Of a stretch of 14,048 nucleotides of DNA, positions 1-6,013 are shown in pieces. The translations under genes were made by a program, and so were the position numbers. The notes beneath the pieces are model-generated. The model was not told where the DNA came from. It saw only the letters and a program-made list of their open reading frames with translations, and ran no database searches. Source of the stretch: DASWHK01 sp036398215 (GTDB lineage Bacteria; Acidobacteriota; UBA890); assembly GCA_036398215.1 (NCBI GenBank), contig DASWHK010000143.1:1-14048 (forward strand), in the 5' to 3' direction. Numbering within the stretch: position 1 is the first letter of the stretch; each line of letters opens with the position of its first letter.

Positions 1-1133
1 GCCGTGGGCACCAGCAGCGCCGCCGTGAAGGCGAGCGCGGTGAGGTTCACGGCGACGGGGGAGTTGGACGGCAGCGACAGCGGGATGTTTGCAACGATGA
101 CGTCGAGCGAGAGCCAGGCGAGGAACGCACCGAGCGCTCCGCCGGGCAGCGCCAGCACGACGCTCTCGGTGAGCAGTTGGCGGATCAGCCGGCCTCGACG
201 CGCGCCCAGCGAGGCCCGCACCGCCAGCTCCGCTTGGCGCGCCGCCCCCCGCGCCAGCAGCAGGCCCGCCACGTTCACACAGGCGATGAGAAGGATCAGA
301 CCGACCGCGCCGGCGAGCACGTTGATGGTGGTGCGATAGCTGGACGTCGCCGATTCGAGCCTCGAGGTCACCCAGGCGCTCACCTCCCCAGGAGAGCCTT
401 CGGCTCCCGGCTCCTCGGCCATCCGCGCCGACAGTCGTTCCTGCGCCTGCTCGATGGTCACCTCCGGGCGCAGGCGGCCATAGACCGAGACCCGCCCGGT
501 GCCGCGGCGCGAATACTCCTCCGCCGGAATGCGCAGCGGAATCGACAGCGGCGTCGTGGCGTTGAACCCGTCCGGCAGCACGCTGACGATCGTGGCGATC
601 TCGGTGTCGAGACGGATGGTTTCCCCGAGGACGTCCGCTCGCCCGCCGTACCGGCTTTGCCAGTAGCCGTACCCCAGCATCGCCACGAGCGGGGCGCCCG
701 GATCACAATCCTCACGCCGGAAGTCACGTCCGATGACGGGCGCGACACCGTGCATCGACAGATAATCCTCGGTGAAGTGGAGCACCTGGATGCGTTCGGG
801 CTCCGGCCCCTCGACGATGCGGCCGCGGAAGGCACTGCCCCAACCCGCCACCGCCGTGAAGACGTCGCCGGCGGCCTGCCAGTTACGCATGTCCTCCATG
901 GACGAGCTGGGGCGTACAGCCCGGCCGTCACGTTGGGTCTCGGGATAGACCCTGACGAGTTGCTCGGGGTCCGGATATGGCAGCGGCCGCAGCATCGTGG
1001 CGTCGATGACGGAGAAGATTGCCGTCGAGACGCCGATGCCCAGCGCCAGTGTCACGACGGCGACGGCCGACGAGCCGCGCTGCCGGAGCAGTTGACGAAA
1101 ACCGCAGCGGATGTCCTGGATCAGACCGTCCAT
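1..1133 (-). CDS. ADOP-type (MacB/FtsX-like) ABC permease, C-terminal part beyond window
   Basis: The 377 codons in the window form the N-terminal part of an ADOP permease; such proteins are usually about 800 aa, so roughly half is missing past the left edge. Order: a first membrane helix at about residues 22-44, ending in the typical ATMLRPLPYPDPEQLVRV segment; a MacB-like periplasmic core at about 50-260 (GYGYWQSRYGG at 154-164); then FtsX-like helices from about 268, including NVAGLLLARGAARQAELAVR at 287-306 and SLGARRGRLIRQLLTES after it. The family is related to MacB-type efflux or mechanotransmission permeases, but substrates of most ADOPs are unknown. The ATG at 1133 follows a GGGAGG ribosome site 8 nt upstream. 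An in-frame ATG at 1184 would add 17 residues not typical of the family. No ATPase partner is visible, as expected for 'orphan' permeases. Confidence 0.88.
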   Translation of the reverse strand, partial: MDGLIQDIRCGFRQLLRQRGSSAVAVVTLALGIGVSTAIFSVIDATMLRPLPYPDPEQLVRVYPETQRDGRAVRPSSSMEDMRNWQAAGDVFTAVAGWGSAFRGRIVEGPEPERIQVLHFTEDYLSMHGVAPVIGRDFRREDCDPGAPLVAMLGYGYWQSRYGGRADVLGETIRLDTEIATIVSVLPDGFNATTPLSIPLRIPAEEYSRRGTGRVSVYGRLRPEVTIEQAQERLSARMAEEPGAEGSPGEVSAWVTSRLESATSSYRTTINVLAGAVGLILLIACVNVAGLLLARGAARQAELAVRASLGARRGRLIRQLLTESVVLALPGGALGAFLAWLSLDVIVANIPLSLPSNSPVAVNLTALAFTAALLVPT

Positions 1134-1481
1134 GGCTCGTGCCTCCCGTTGAGCGCGCCGAGTGAGCGCGGTATTGAACATCATCGCCTCCGACGAGCAA
1201 ACAGCTCAACCGGCAGAGACCACGGGATTGCGAATCATGGGCTTGAACGGATGCATTTCGTAGCCTGAACCTCCTGCGAATCGTATGACGAAGTCGCTGC
1301 GCGACCTCGAGTTCTTCGGATTCGCCCGCAAGAAAGGCGTCAACTATTCTGGGGCCTGTTCGTTAGACCTACCAGAGGGTGCAAAGCGACGGAGCGTCAG
1401 CCCGCACCCCTCATCGCCGTGCGTTGCCCGCAGCACAAGGGCGACGGGAAGTGCGGGTTGGACCCCGATCCGGGGAGGACG
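1134..1481. other. Divergent intergenic region between permease and sigma-factor genes
   Basis: This 348-bp stretch separates the minus-strand permease from the plus-strand sigma operon and should hold both promoters. I could not identify convincing -35/-10 pairs for either strand. It contains a GCAGGAGG Shine-Dalgarno-like run on the minus strand (1270-1275 core) 13 nt before a 16-codon ORF (1256 to 1206). It also holds a plus-strand ORF from 1285 whose first 24 codons (MTKSLRDLEFFGFARKKGVN...) look protein-like but then run into the sigma gene in another frame. Neither is called as a gene. Confidence 0.5.
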
Positions 1482-2135
1482 ATGGAAGCGACGCTCACGG
1501 AAGCCGACGTCAGAGGCATGGAGGGCGGCAGCCCCCAGGAGGCGAGCCTGATCAGGGCCTGCCAGGAAGGGGACCAGACGGCCTTCAACCTGCTGGTGTG
1601 GAGGTGGGAGAAGCCCTTGTTCAACTTCACCTACAAGTACGTCGGGGACGCGCACCTGGCCCAGGACCTGGTCCAGGAGACGTTCCTGCGGGTGCTGAAG
1701 TCGATCCGGGGCTACGAGCACCGCGGCGCCTTCTCGACCTGGCTCTACAGGATCGCCGTGAACCTGTGCAAGGACCACTTCCGGAAGAAGCGGGTCCCCA
1801 TGGTCTCGCTCCACGACTACTACACGACCTCTTCGGGCGATCGGGTCTACGTCAAGGACTGCTTGGCCGACGAGCGGGCCGGCTCCGACGAGGCCCTGGC
1901 CGCGGCGGACCGGGAAGAGCTGGTGCGGCGGTTGCTGGCCGGGCTGCCGGAGGAGCAGCGAATCGTGATCTTGCTGAAGGAGTACCAGGCCCTGAAGTTC
2001 CGCGAGATCGCCGAGGTGCTCGACGTGCCCGAGGGCACGGTGAAGGCGCGGCTCTACCGCGGCCTGCGCACGATGCGGGAGCAGCTCGAAAGCAGCGGCA
2101 TCACGGGGATCGGATCAGCAGGGGGTGTGCGATGA
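1482..2135 (+). CDS. ECF-subfamily RNA polymerase sigma-70 factor
   Basis: A 217-aa extracytoplasmic-function sigma factor, which directs RNA polymerase to a small regulon after release from its anti-sigma. Sigma-2 spans about residues 22-102 (DLVQETFLRVLKSIRGY in region 2.2; FSTWLYRIAVNLCKDHFRKK in 2.3/2.4). Sigma-4 spans about 150-202, with LPEEQRIVILLKEYQ leading into the helix-turn-helix REIAEVLDVPEGTVKARLYR. A rather long 45-residue linker joins them. The ATG at 1482 is preferred because a GGGGAGG run lies just upstream; a GTG at 1419 in the same frame would add 21 residues with no family likeness. Its stop overlaps the next start as ATGA, so the anti-sigma is translationally coupled. 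Autoregulation is typical of the family but no operator was identified here. Length is slightly above the usual 170-200 aa. Confidence 0.95.
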   Translation: MEATLTEADVRGMEGGSPQEASLIRACQEGDQTAFNLLVWRWEKPLFNFTYKYVGDAHLAQDLVQETFLRVLKSIRGYEHRGAFSTWLYRIAVNLCKDHFRKKRVPMVSLHDYYTTSSGDRVYVKDCLADERAGSDEALAAADREELVRRLLAGLPEEQRIVILLKEYQALKFREIAEVLDVPEGTVKARLYRGLRTMREQLESSGITGIGSAGGVR

Positions 2136-3067
2136 ACAAAGCCTGCAGCTACGGGGAGGAGCAGCTCGCCAGCCTGCTCTACGAAGACGGCGACGAGGTC
2201 GAGATGGCCGAGCTGCGCGCCCACCTGGCCGGGTGCGTTGCTTGCCGGGCCGAGCTCGAGGACCTCACCTCGACGCGGGACCTGCTGTCGGCCTGGCCGA
2301 ACGCGGTCAACGTCCCCCGCATGGTCTACGTGAACGAGCGCTCGGGCTTTCTGGCCAGGGCGCGGCGCTGGGCAGACGAGATCGGCGGCCCGGGGCTGCG
2401 AGCGGTGCTCCAGCCGATCATGGCCGCCGCCGCCATGCTCGTGGTGCTCGTGGCGGCTGCCGCAATGCTCGACCTGAGGGTGGCGTCCGACGGCAGCCTG
2501 CAGATCGGTCTCGGAGGCGGCCCGCCGGCGGCCGAACGGATCGCCGATGCAGCAGGCGGCGCAGCGAGCGACACAGCGGGCGGCGCAACGAGCGACACCG
2601 CAACCAGCACAACGAGCGACACAGCGGGTGGCCCAGCAAGCGACACCGCGGGCGGCGCAACGAGCGACACAGCGACCGGCGCGACGAGCGACGCAGCGGG
2701 TGGCCCAGCGGGCGGCGCAGCGGGCGCAACCGCCGCCGGCATCAGCAAGGAGGAATTCGAGGAGGGCCTCACGGAGGCGGTTGCCCACATGGAGGAGCTG
2801 TTCCGATCGCGCAGCGACGAGGAACGGCGGCTGCTCCTCGCCGCCATCGACGAGCGCATGCAGGAACAGGGGTTGGCGATGAGCGAGGAGCTCCGCGGCG
2901 CCGTGGGTGCCGCCTTCGCCGACATCCAGCAGCAGCAGGAGAGCGACCTGGGGCTGGTCTTCTCGGCGATCGACGAACTAGGTGTCATCACCGGGTCGGA
3001 ACTGCAACGAATGAACAATATCCTGGCCTCGCTGATGCAGCGCGGGCCGGACTTCGAGGAGGAGTAA
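2132..3067 (+). CDS. Transmembrane zinc-finger (zf-HC2) anti-sigma factor with repeat linker
   Basis: A 311-aa putative anti-sigma factor. The cytoplasmic N-terminus carries an H-x3-C-x2-C zinc-binding anti-sigma motif (H31, C35, C38 in LRAHLAGCVACRAEL). One membrane helix lies at about residues 94-115 (Ala/Val/Leu-rich). Next comes a low-complexity linker (about 130-200) containing six 8-residue repeats of the type SDTAGGAT. The C-terminus (about 203-311) is highly charged and looks all-helical, with similar short helices such as LLLAAIDERMQEQ and LVFSAIDELG. The family binds its sigma factor in the cytoplasm and releases it on an envelope signal; the periplasmic domain is presumably the sensor or a partner-binding site. 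The overlap with the sigma gene supports the pairing. Why the linker is repetitive is unknown; no match to a named periplasmic domain was recognised. Confidence 0.88.
   Translation: MNKACSYGEEQLASLLYEDGDEVEMAELRAHLAGCVACRAELEDLTSTRDLLSAWPNAVNVPRMVYVNERSGFLARARRWADEIGGPGLRAVLQPIMAAAAMLVVLVAAAAMLDLRVASDGSLQIGLGGGPPAAERIADAAGGAASDTAGGATSDTATSTTSDTAGGPASDTAGGATSDTATGATSDAAGGPAGGAAGATAAGISKEEFEEGLTEAVAHMEELFRSRSDEERRLLLAAIDERMQEQGLAMSEELRGAVGAAFADIQQQQESDLGLVFSAIDELGVITGSELQRMNNILASLMQRGPDFEEE
2567..2710 (+). repeat. 24-bp tandem repeat array, six units, inside the anti-sigma gene
   Basis: Six consecutive 24-bp units encode the octapeptides SDTAGGAT, SDTATSTT, SDTAGGPA, SDTAGGAT, SDTATGAT and SDAAGGPA (codons 146-193). 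Units differ by point changes at both silent and replacing positions. The array lies directly after the membrane helix, so it encodes a flexible periplasmic spacer. The unit length keeps the reading frame, so gain or loss of units would only change the spacer length. Confidence 0.9.
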
Positions 3068-3072
3068 TCGCG

Positions 3073-4731
3073 ATGAGAGAGTCGAAGGACCGGAAGGGTC
3101 CCCAGGCGGGGGCGCTGCTCGTAATCACGGCCATGATCCTGGCCCTGTCGTCCGGTGCTGCCCTGACGCAGACCGCCGCCGAAGCGCAGACTGCGGCAGA
3201 GGCGCAGGTCGCCGCGGAGGCACAGACCGCCGCGGAGGCACAGACCGCTGGGGAGGCGCAGGCCGCCGTGCAAGCGCGGACCGCGACGGAGGCGCAGGCC
3301 GCGACGGAGGCGCAGGCCGCCGGACAGGCGCGGGCCACAGCAGCGAGGCAGACCGCCGCGGAGGCGCAGGATGCCGCCCGCCGGAGGGCCCAAGACCGGA
3401 TGGCCCAAGAAATGATCTATGTGGGCGAATGGGGGATCGAGAACGAGGGTGCCCAGCTCCCGCAGGACATCCGCATCATGCAGCGGATCGTCAGCACGGC
3501 CCTGGGCGAGATCGAGGCCCCCGAGCTCCCGGAGGTGCTCCAGGGAGAGCCCGAGTCGGCGGGAGCGGCCCGCGGCTCCGGAGGGGGCTACGCCTACGCC
3601 GGCAGTGGCCAGGCACCGGCCTTCTGGACCCTCAACGTCTCCGGGGGCCGTGTATTCAACATCGGCAACCGTGAGGTGACCGGCTTCTACATGCAGGGAT
3701 ACGGCTACCTGTTCACCGTGAATTGGCGCGTGGTCCCCCGGGGCATCGCCGGCCTGAGTGAGGGGACGGCCGAGGCGTTCCGCGTCCGCAGCTCCGAGCT
3801 CGACGTGCTGGTGCGCGAGGCGCGGCGCGCCGCGGAGGCCGGGCGTGCGGAAGAGTCCCGTGCGGCCGGCGAGGCGGAAAGGGCGCTGGAGCAGGAGCGC
3901 GAGCGGGTCGAGGAGCGACAGGCCGCGTGGGAGCTCTGGTCCGCCCAGTACCGGGAGAGGCTCGCCGAGGGGTTGCGCGACGTGGTGGCGCTCTACGGCA
4001 GCACGCTGAACCGCGCCGCGCCGGAGGAGTCCATCACCTTCATCGCCGACTTCGGCGGTGGAGAGTCCGAGACGGTTACCGTGAGCGCCCGCCGCGGCGA
4101 GCTCAGCGGAGCAAGCCGGGACCAGAACCTCGCCGCCGTACGGATGGCCAAGGGGGAGACGGGGGTCTCCGGCACCTTGCGCACCGAGCTGAAGATCATG
4201 GCGGAGATCATCGACAGCTCCCTGCAGGTCCAGCGTGTGGGCGAGGCCCGGGTCGTCTATGCCGACCAGGCTCAGTTCTTCGGGGGCGACTCCGGATACC
4301 AGTACGTCCCGGGCTACGGAGTGCTCTTCCGCAAGGCGGCGCGGCTCAACCTGGCGACTCGGATGATCCAGGCGGTGGCCCCCTCCCGCGTCGAGCCCGG
4401 TGTCACCGTCCAGTCGCTGCGCCAGAGGATGGAGGAGAACACCGACGAGCAGCGCCAGGTCTATGGCGAGCACCTGGCGGACCTGAAGCAGAAGACGGCC
4501 GAGGTGCTGGCCACCTACGGCCCCACGCTCACCGGGATGGGAGACGACGAGTGGGTCGGGGTGTACTACAACGTGGGCTCGGCCGCCGGGCTCCTCGAGG
4601 GCGGCATCACCGACTTCCTGGTCCAGGCCCGAATGCGAGACATCCGGGAGGCCGGCGGCCAGGCAGACGGCGCCGCCTGGCTGCTCGAGCGTTTGGTGAC
4701 CAACGAGAAGCAAGACCCGGAGCCGGCCTGA
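3073..4731 (+). CDS. Exported protein of unknown family, third gene of the sigma/anti-sigma operon
   Basis: I do not recognise this 552-aa protein. It begins with a basic n-region and a hydrophobic stretch (about residues 12-31, ALLVITAMILAL...) that looks like a signal peptide or N-terminal anchor. Twelve hexapeptide units of the QTAAEA type follow (33-104). The rest appears to contain two related halves: IMQRIVSTAL (135-144), YMQGYGYLF (206-214) and YRERLAEGLRDVVALYGSTL (293-312) correspond to IMAEIIDSSL (375-384), YVPGYGVLF (411-419) and YGEHLADLKQKTAEVLATYG (464-483). A charged, probable coiled-coil segment (about 236-290) sits inside the first half. A strong GAGGAGGAG ribosome site lies within the end of the anti-sigma gene, 8 nt before the ATG. 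Operon position suggests a periplasmic effector or sensor working with the anti-sigma; this is inference. Confidence 0.8.
   Translation: MRESKDRKGPQAGALLVITAMILALSSGAALTQTAAEAQTAAEAQVAAEAQTAAEAQTAGEAQAAVQARTATEAQAATEAQAAGQARATAARQTAAEAQDAARRRAQDRMAQEMIYVGEWGIENEGAQLPQDIRIMQRIVSTALGEIEAPELPEVLQGEPESAGAARGSGGGYAYAGSGQAPAFWTLNVSGGRVFNIGNREVTGFYMQGYGYLFTVNWRVVPRGIAGLSEGTAEAFRVRSSELDVLVREARRAAEAGRAEESRAAGEAERALEQERERVEERQAAWELWSAQYRERLAEGLRDVVALYGSTLNRAAPEESITFIADFGGGESETVTVSARRGELSGASRDQNLAAVRMAKGETGVSGTLRTELKIMAEIIDSSLQVQRVGEARVVYADQAQFFGGDSGYQYVPGYGVLFRKAARLNLATRMIQAVAPSRVEPGVTVQSLRQRMEENTDEQRQVYGEHLADLKQKTAEVLATYGPTLTGMGDDEWVGVYYNVGSAAGLLEGGITDFLVQARMRDIREAGGQADGAAWLLERLVTNEKQDPEPA
3169..3384 (+). 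repeat. 18-bp tandem repeat array, about twelve units, inside the exported-protein gene
   Basis: Twelve degenerate 18-bp units encode hexapeptides around the consensus QTAAEA (codons 33-104): the first five are near identical (QTAAEA, QVAAEA, QTAGEA), and the later ones drift to QAAVQA, RTATEA, QAAGQA, RATAAR and QDAARR. The peptide should be strongly helical, but a six-residue period does not give a regular heptad coiled coil. The drift toward the 3' end suggests the 5' units are the younger copies. Confidence 0.9.
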
Positions 4732-4785
4732 GCTCGCTCAAGATCGTTTGGTAACCAACGAGAAGCAGGACCCGTGCCCGCCTGA
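4690..4785 (+). repeat. Direct duplication of the 3' end of the exported-protein gene
   Basis: The block at 4690-4731 (CGTTTGGTGACCAACGAGAA..., ending at the stop codon) recurs at 4745-4785 as CGTTTGGTAACCAACGAGAA.... The first 30 bases differ at only two positions (GTG/GTA and CAA/CAG), both silent in the gene's frame. The copy lies 55 bp downstream, out of frame with the gene, and ends in a matching CCTGA. Confidence 0.85.
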
Positions 4786-4797
4786 AATTCTTCAGGC
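4780..4797. terminator. Hairpin between convergent genes, probable bidirectional terminator
   Basis: GCCTGAA (4780-4786), loop ATTC, then TTCAGGC (4791-4797) form a perfect 7-bp stem. It sits 48 bp after the exported-protein stop and overlaps the last codons of the convergent DoxX gene. There is no clear T-tract on either side, so termination activity is inferred from position and symmetry. Confidence 0.4.
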
Positions 4798-5184
4798 AGC
4801 GCCGTCGTTGGCGGTGTTCCCGCGGAGCGCGAAGAACAGCGAGACGGCGAGGATCAGCACCTGGAACTCCATGCCGCGGCCTTCGTTGCCGGTCCCCATG
4901 TTGACCGAGTTCCAGCCGTGCTGCATGTGAACCAGGCCGATGGCGCCGACCATGACGATCGAAAAGATGGCGCCACCCGCGCGCGTCGCCCAGTCCGGTC
5001 CGGCGCCACCCCAGAGGATCAGCAGCGCGCCCGTCACCTCCATCGTCGCGAGCAGGTAGACCATCACGATCGGCATGCCCATCATGTCGGCCATGCCCTG
5101 GGCGGCGGGGAACTTGGCGCCTCCGTGGAAGAGGAAGATCGCCGCCAGCGCGGCGCGGGGTAGCCAGTGGGCAACCGTGGTCAT
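4792..5184 (-). CDS. DoxX-family integral membrane protein
   Basis: A 130-aa protein with four predicted membrane helices (about residues 6-24, 38-58, 68-88 and 105-121), the normal size and layout of DoxX-like proteins. The first helix carries AIFLFHGGAKFPAAQGMADM, matching the usual family start (an H/G-G-x-K-F segment after helix 1), and LATMEVTGALLILWGG in helix 2 matches the family's conserved E-x-x-G-a-L pattern. DoxX relatives are linked to quinone oxidation in thiosulfate:quinone oxidoreductase and to redox or thiol stress in some bacteria, but most are uncharacterised. The ATG at 5184 has an AGGAG site 8 nt upstream. An inverted repeat lies around its probable promoter. It is convergent with the sigma operon and appears to be a single-gene unit. 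Confidence 0.85.
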   Translation of the reverse strand: MTTVAHWLPRAALAAIFLFHGGAKFPAAQGMADMMGMPIVMVYLLATMEVTGALLILWGGAGPDWATRAGGAIFSIVMVGAIGLVHMQHGWNSVNMGTGNEGRGMEFQVLILAVSLFFALRGNTANDGAA

Positions 5185-5205
5185 GGGGAGAGCTCCTAGC
5201 TGGAC

Positions 5206-5246
5206 TTCGTGAACGGCCTACCTGCAACTAGTACGACGTTCACGGA
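5206..5246. promoter_or_regulatory. Inverted repeat around the DoxX -10 region, possible operator
   Basis: TTCGTGAACG (5206-5215) and CGTTCACGGA (5237-5246) are inverted copies matching at nine of ten positions, with a perfect 7-bp core (CGTGAAC/GTTCACG). Arm centres are 30 bp apart, close to three helical turns, and the arms flank the candidate -10 and transcription start. This geometry would suit a dimeric or tetrameric regulator; which protein binds is unknown. Confidence 0.4.
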
Positions 5247-5257
5247 GCGCCGGTCAA
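5229..5257 (-). promoter_or_regulatory. Candidate promoter of the DoxX gene
   Basis: Read on the minus strand, TTGACC (5257-5252) is followed after 17 nt by GTACTA (5234-5229). The -35 matches the sigma-70 consensus at five of six positions; the -10 is weak. The predicted leader would be about 40 nt, compatible with the AGGAG site before the DoxX start. Confidence 0.35.
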
Positions 5258-5279
5258 TGTAAGGAGCCGGCCACGGCGG

Positions 5280-5383
5280 GTCTCGGGTGTCAGCGCGGGC
5301 ACTCACCCTTCGGAAAGCGGATCGAGATCGGCTGACACGACATCCAGAGGTTTCGGGTGTGAGTGTGGTCGCTTACCCTTCGG
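5280..5383. repeat. Two 34-bp direct repeats at the 3' end of the receiver gene
   Basis: Copies at 5280-5313 and 5350-5383 match at 27 of 34 positions. Both contain TCGGGTGT near one end and ACCCTTCGG at the other, so each can fold back through GGGTG/CACCC-type ends. The right copy overlaps the last codons and TAA stop of the receiver gene; on the minus strand the left copy likewise reads GAAGGGTGA. They may be terminators or a short interspersed REP-like element. Confidence 0.6.
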
Positions 5384-5957
5384 GTCGCGGCTTCGGACGC
5401 TCCTCGCCGCGTCCTTCGAGGGCCCGCTCGACGGCCTCCTGGAGATCGTCGAGGTCGAGCGGCTTGAGCAGCACGAGCGCGCCGTTGTCGAGGCTGACGG
5501 CGGAGATCGAGCCCGGGTTCCCCGTCACGTAGATCACCGGTAAGCCCGGCGTCTCGGCGTCGATGCGGGCGGCGAGCTCGGCACCTCCCATGCCCGGCAT
5601 CTCGACGTCGGTCACGAGGACGCCGATCTCATCGCCACATCGCCGCGAAAGCTCCAAGGCCTCTTCGCCGCTCGACGCTTCCAAGACGCGAAACCCGGCG
5701 CCCAACAGGCAGCGGCCGAAGACGGCGCGGATCTGATCGTCGTCATCGGCCAGCAGGACGCAGGGCGCGGCCGGGGCGGTGGCGCCCTCGTGTCGGGCGC
5801 CCGGTCCCCCTGCGCCGGAAGCTCGTCCGGGGGCCCCTTGTGGGCCGACTTCCCCGTGGCTTCCCGCCAGGCCCGCCCTCCGGCCACGCGCTCTCCTGGG
5901 CTCCTTGTTCACGAGCCGCCCTTCGGTTTCGCGCGCCGCCTCTCGTATCGACGACAC
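5373..5957 (-). CDS. Stand-alone response-regulator receiver protein with N-terminal extension
   Basis: The C-terminal 125 residues form a complete CheY-like receiver: acidic cluster at 71-74 (LLADDDDQIR), phosphoacceptor D117 (VLVTDVEMPGMGG), T145 (VIYVTGNPG) and K165 (LVLLKPLDLDDL). The DVEMPGMGG and LKPLDLDDL segments are common in receivers attached to or working with hybrid histidine kinases. No output domain follows, so it likely acts through protein contacts or a phosphorelay; no histidine kinase is in the window. The first 60 residues are Arg/Gly/Ala-rich without recognisable homology, so the start is uncertain: GTG at 5957 (used here) lacks a good ribosome site, and GTG at 5912 with GAAGGG upstream is an alternative. 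The gene is divergent from the ribbon-helix-helix gene and its 3' end lies in a repeat. Confidence 0.85.
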   Translation of the reverse strand: MSSIREAARETEGRLVNKEPRRARGRRAGLAGSHGEVGPQGAPGRASGAGGPGARHEGATAPAAPCVLLADDDDQIRAVFGRCLLGAGFRVLEASSGEEALELSRRCGDEIGVLVTDVEMPGMGGAELAARIDAETPGLPVIYVTGNPGSISAVSLDNGALVLLKPLDLDDLQEAVERALEGRGEERPKPRPEG

Positions 5958-5980
5958 CCGCCGATACGGAACTACATAAT
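5951..5980 (+). promoter_or_regulatory. Candidate promoter of the ribbon-helix-helix gene
   Basis: ACGACA (5951-5956) and CATAAT (5975-5980) are spaced by 18 nt. The -10 matches the sigma-70 consensus at five of six positions and lies in the only AT-rich patch nearby. The start of transcription would fall at about 5987, the first base of the palindrome, placing the operator where it could block the polymerase. Confidence 0.4.
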
Positions 5981-6002
5981 TACGGAATACGGACGTCCGT
6001 AT
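5964..6002. promoter_or_regulatory. Clustered ATACGGA sites and perfect 16-bp palindrome, probable operator
   Basis: ATACGGACGTCCGTAT at 5987-6002 is a perfect palindrome. Further half-sites lie at 5964-5970 (ATACGGA) and 5980-5986 (TTACGGA) in the same orientation. The cluster fills the 56-bp gap between the divergent receiver and ribbon-helix-helix genes. Ribbon-helix-helix proteins often bind repeated short sites and repress their own promoters, so autoregulation is the natural guess. Confidence 0.6.
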
Positions 6003-6013
6003 CCTACCGCCTT

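Noticed and set aside
1206..1256. Sixteen-codon minus-strand ORF (MHPFKPMIRNPVVSAG) after an AGGAGG run, as a leader peptide of the permease
   Set aside because: The spacing from the Shine-Dalgarno core to ATG is 13 nt, the peptide shows no attenuator features, and no alternative hairpins were seen.
1267..1290. ECF-type -35/-10 upstream of the sigma gene (GAACC followed by CGAAGT)
   Set aside because: Only the GAACC part resembles the consensus and the -10 side does not, and the site is about 200 nt from the start codon.
1285..1551. Short plus-strand ORF starting MTKSLRDLEFFGFARKKG
   Set aside because: The first two dozen codons look plausible, but the rest becomes Arg/Ser/Pro-rich and overlaps the sigma gene in another frame. 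There is no ribosome site. It could be the remnant of a gene start, but this cannot be shown.
2567..3384. Tandem repeats considered as a CRISPR array
   Set aside because: Units are contiguous without spacers, keep the reading frame and encode low-complexity peptides; no cas genes are present.
2326..4713. A 795-codon minus-strand frame opposite the anti-sigma and exported-protein genes
   Set aside because: Its repetitive Leu/Arg/Gly-rich stretches are the mirror of the coding tandem repeats; the plus-strand genes have ribosome sites, motifs and operon overlap.
4748..4930. Sixty-codon plus-strand ORF starting in the duplicated gene tail
   Set aside because: It runs antisense into the DoxX gene and shows protein-like sequence only in the part copied from the upstream gene.
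5840..6013. Extended N-terminus for the ribbon-helix-helix protein
   Set aside because: It would run through the divergent receiver gene and the promoter/operator region; the added residues are Pro/Arg/Ala-rich with no domain.
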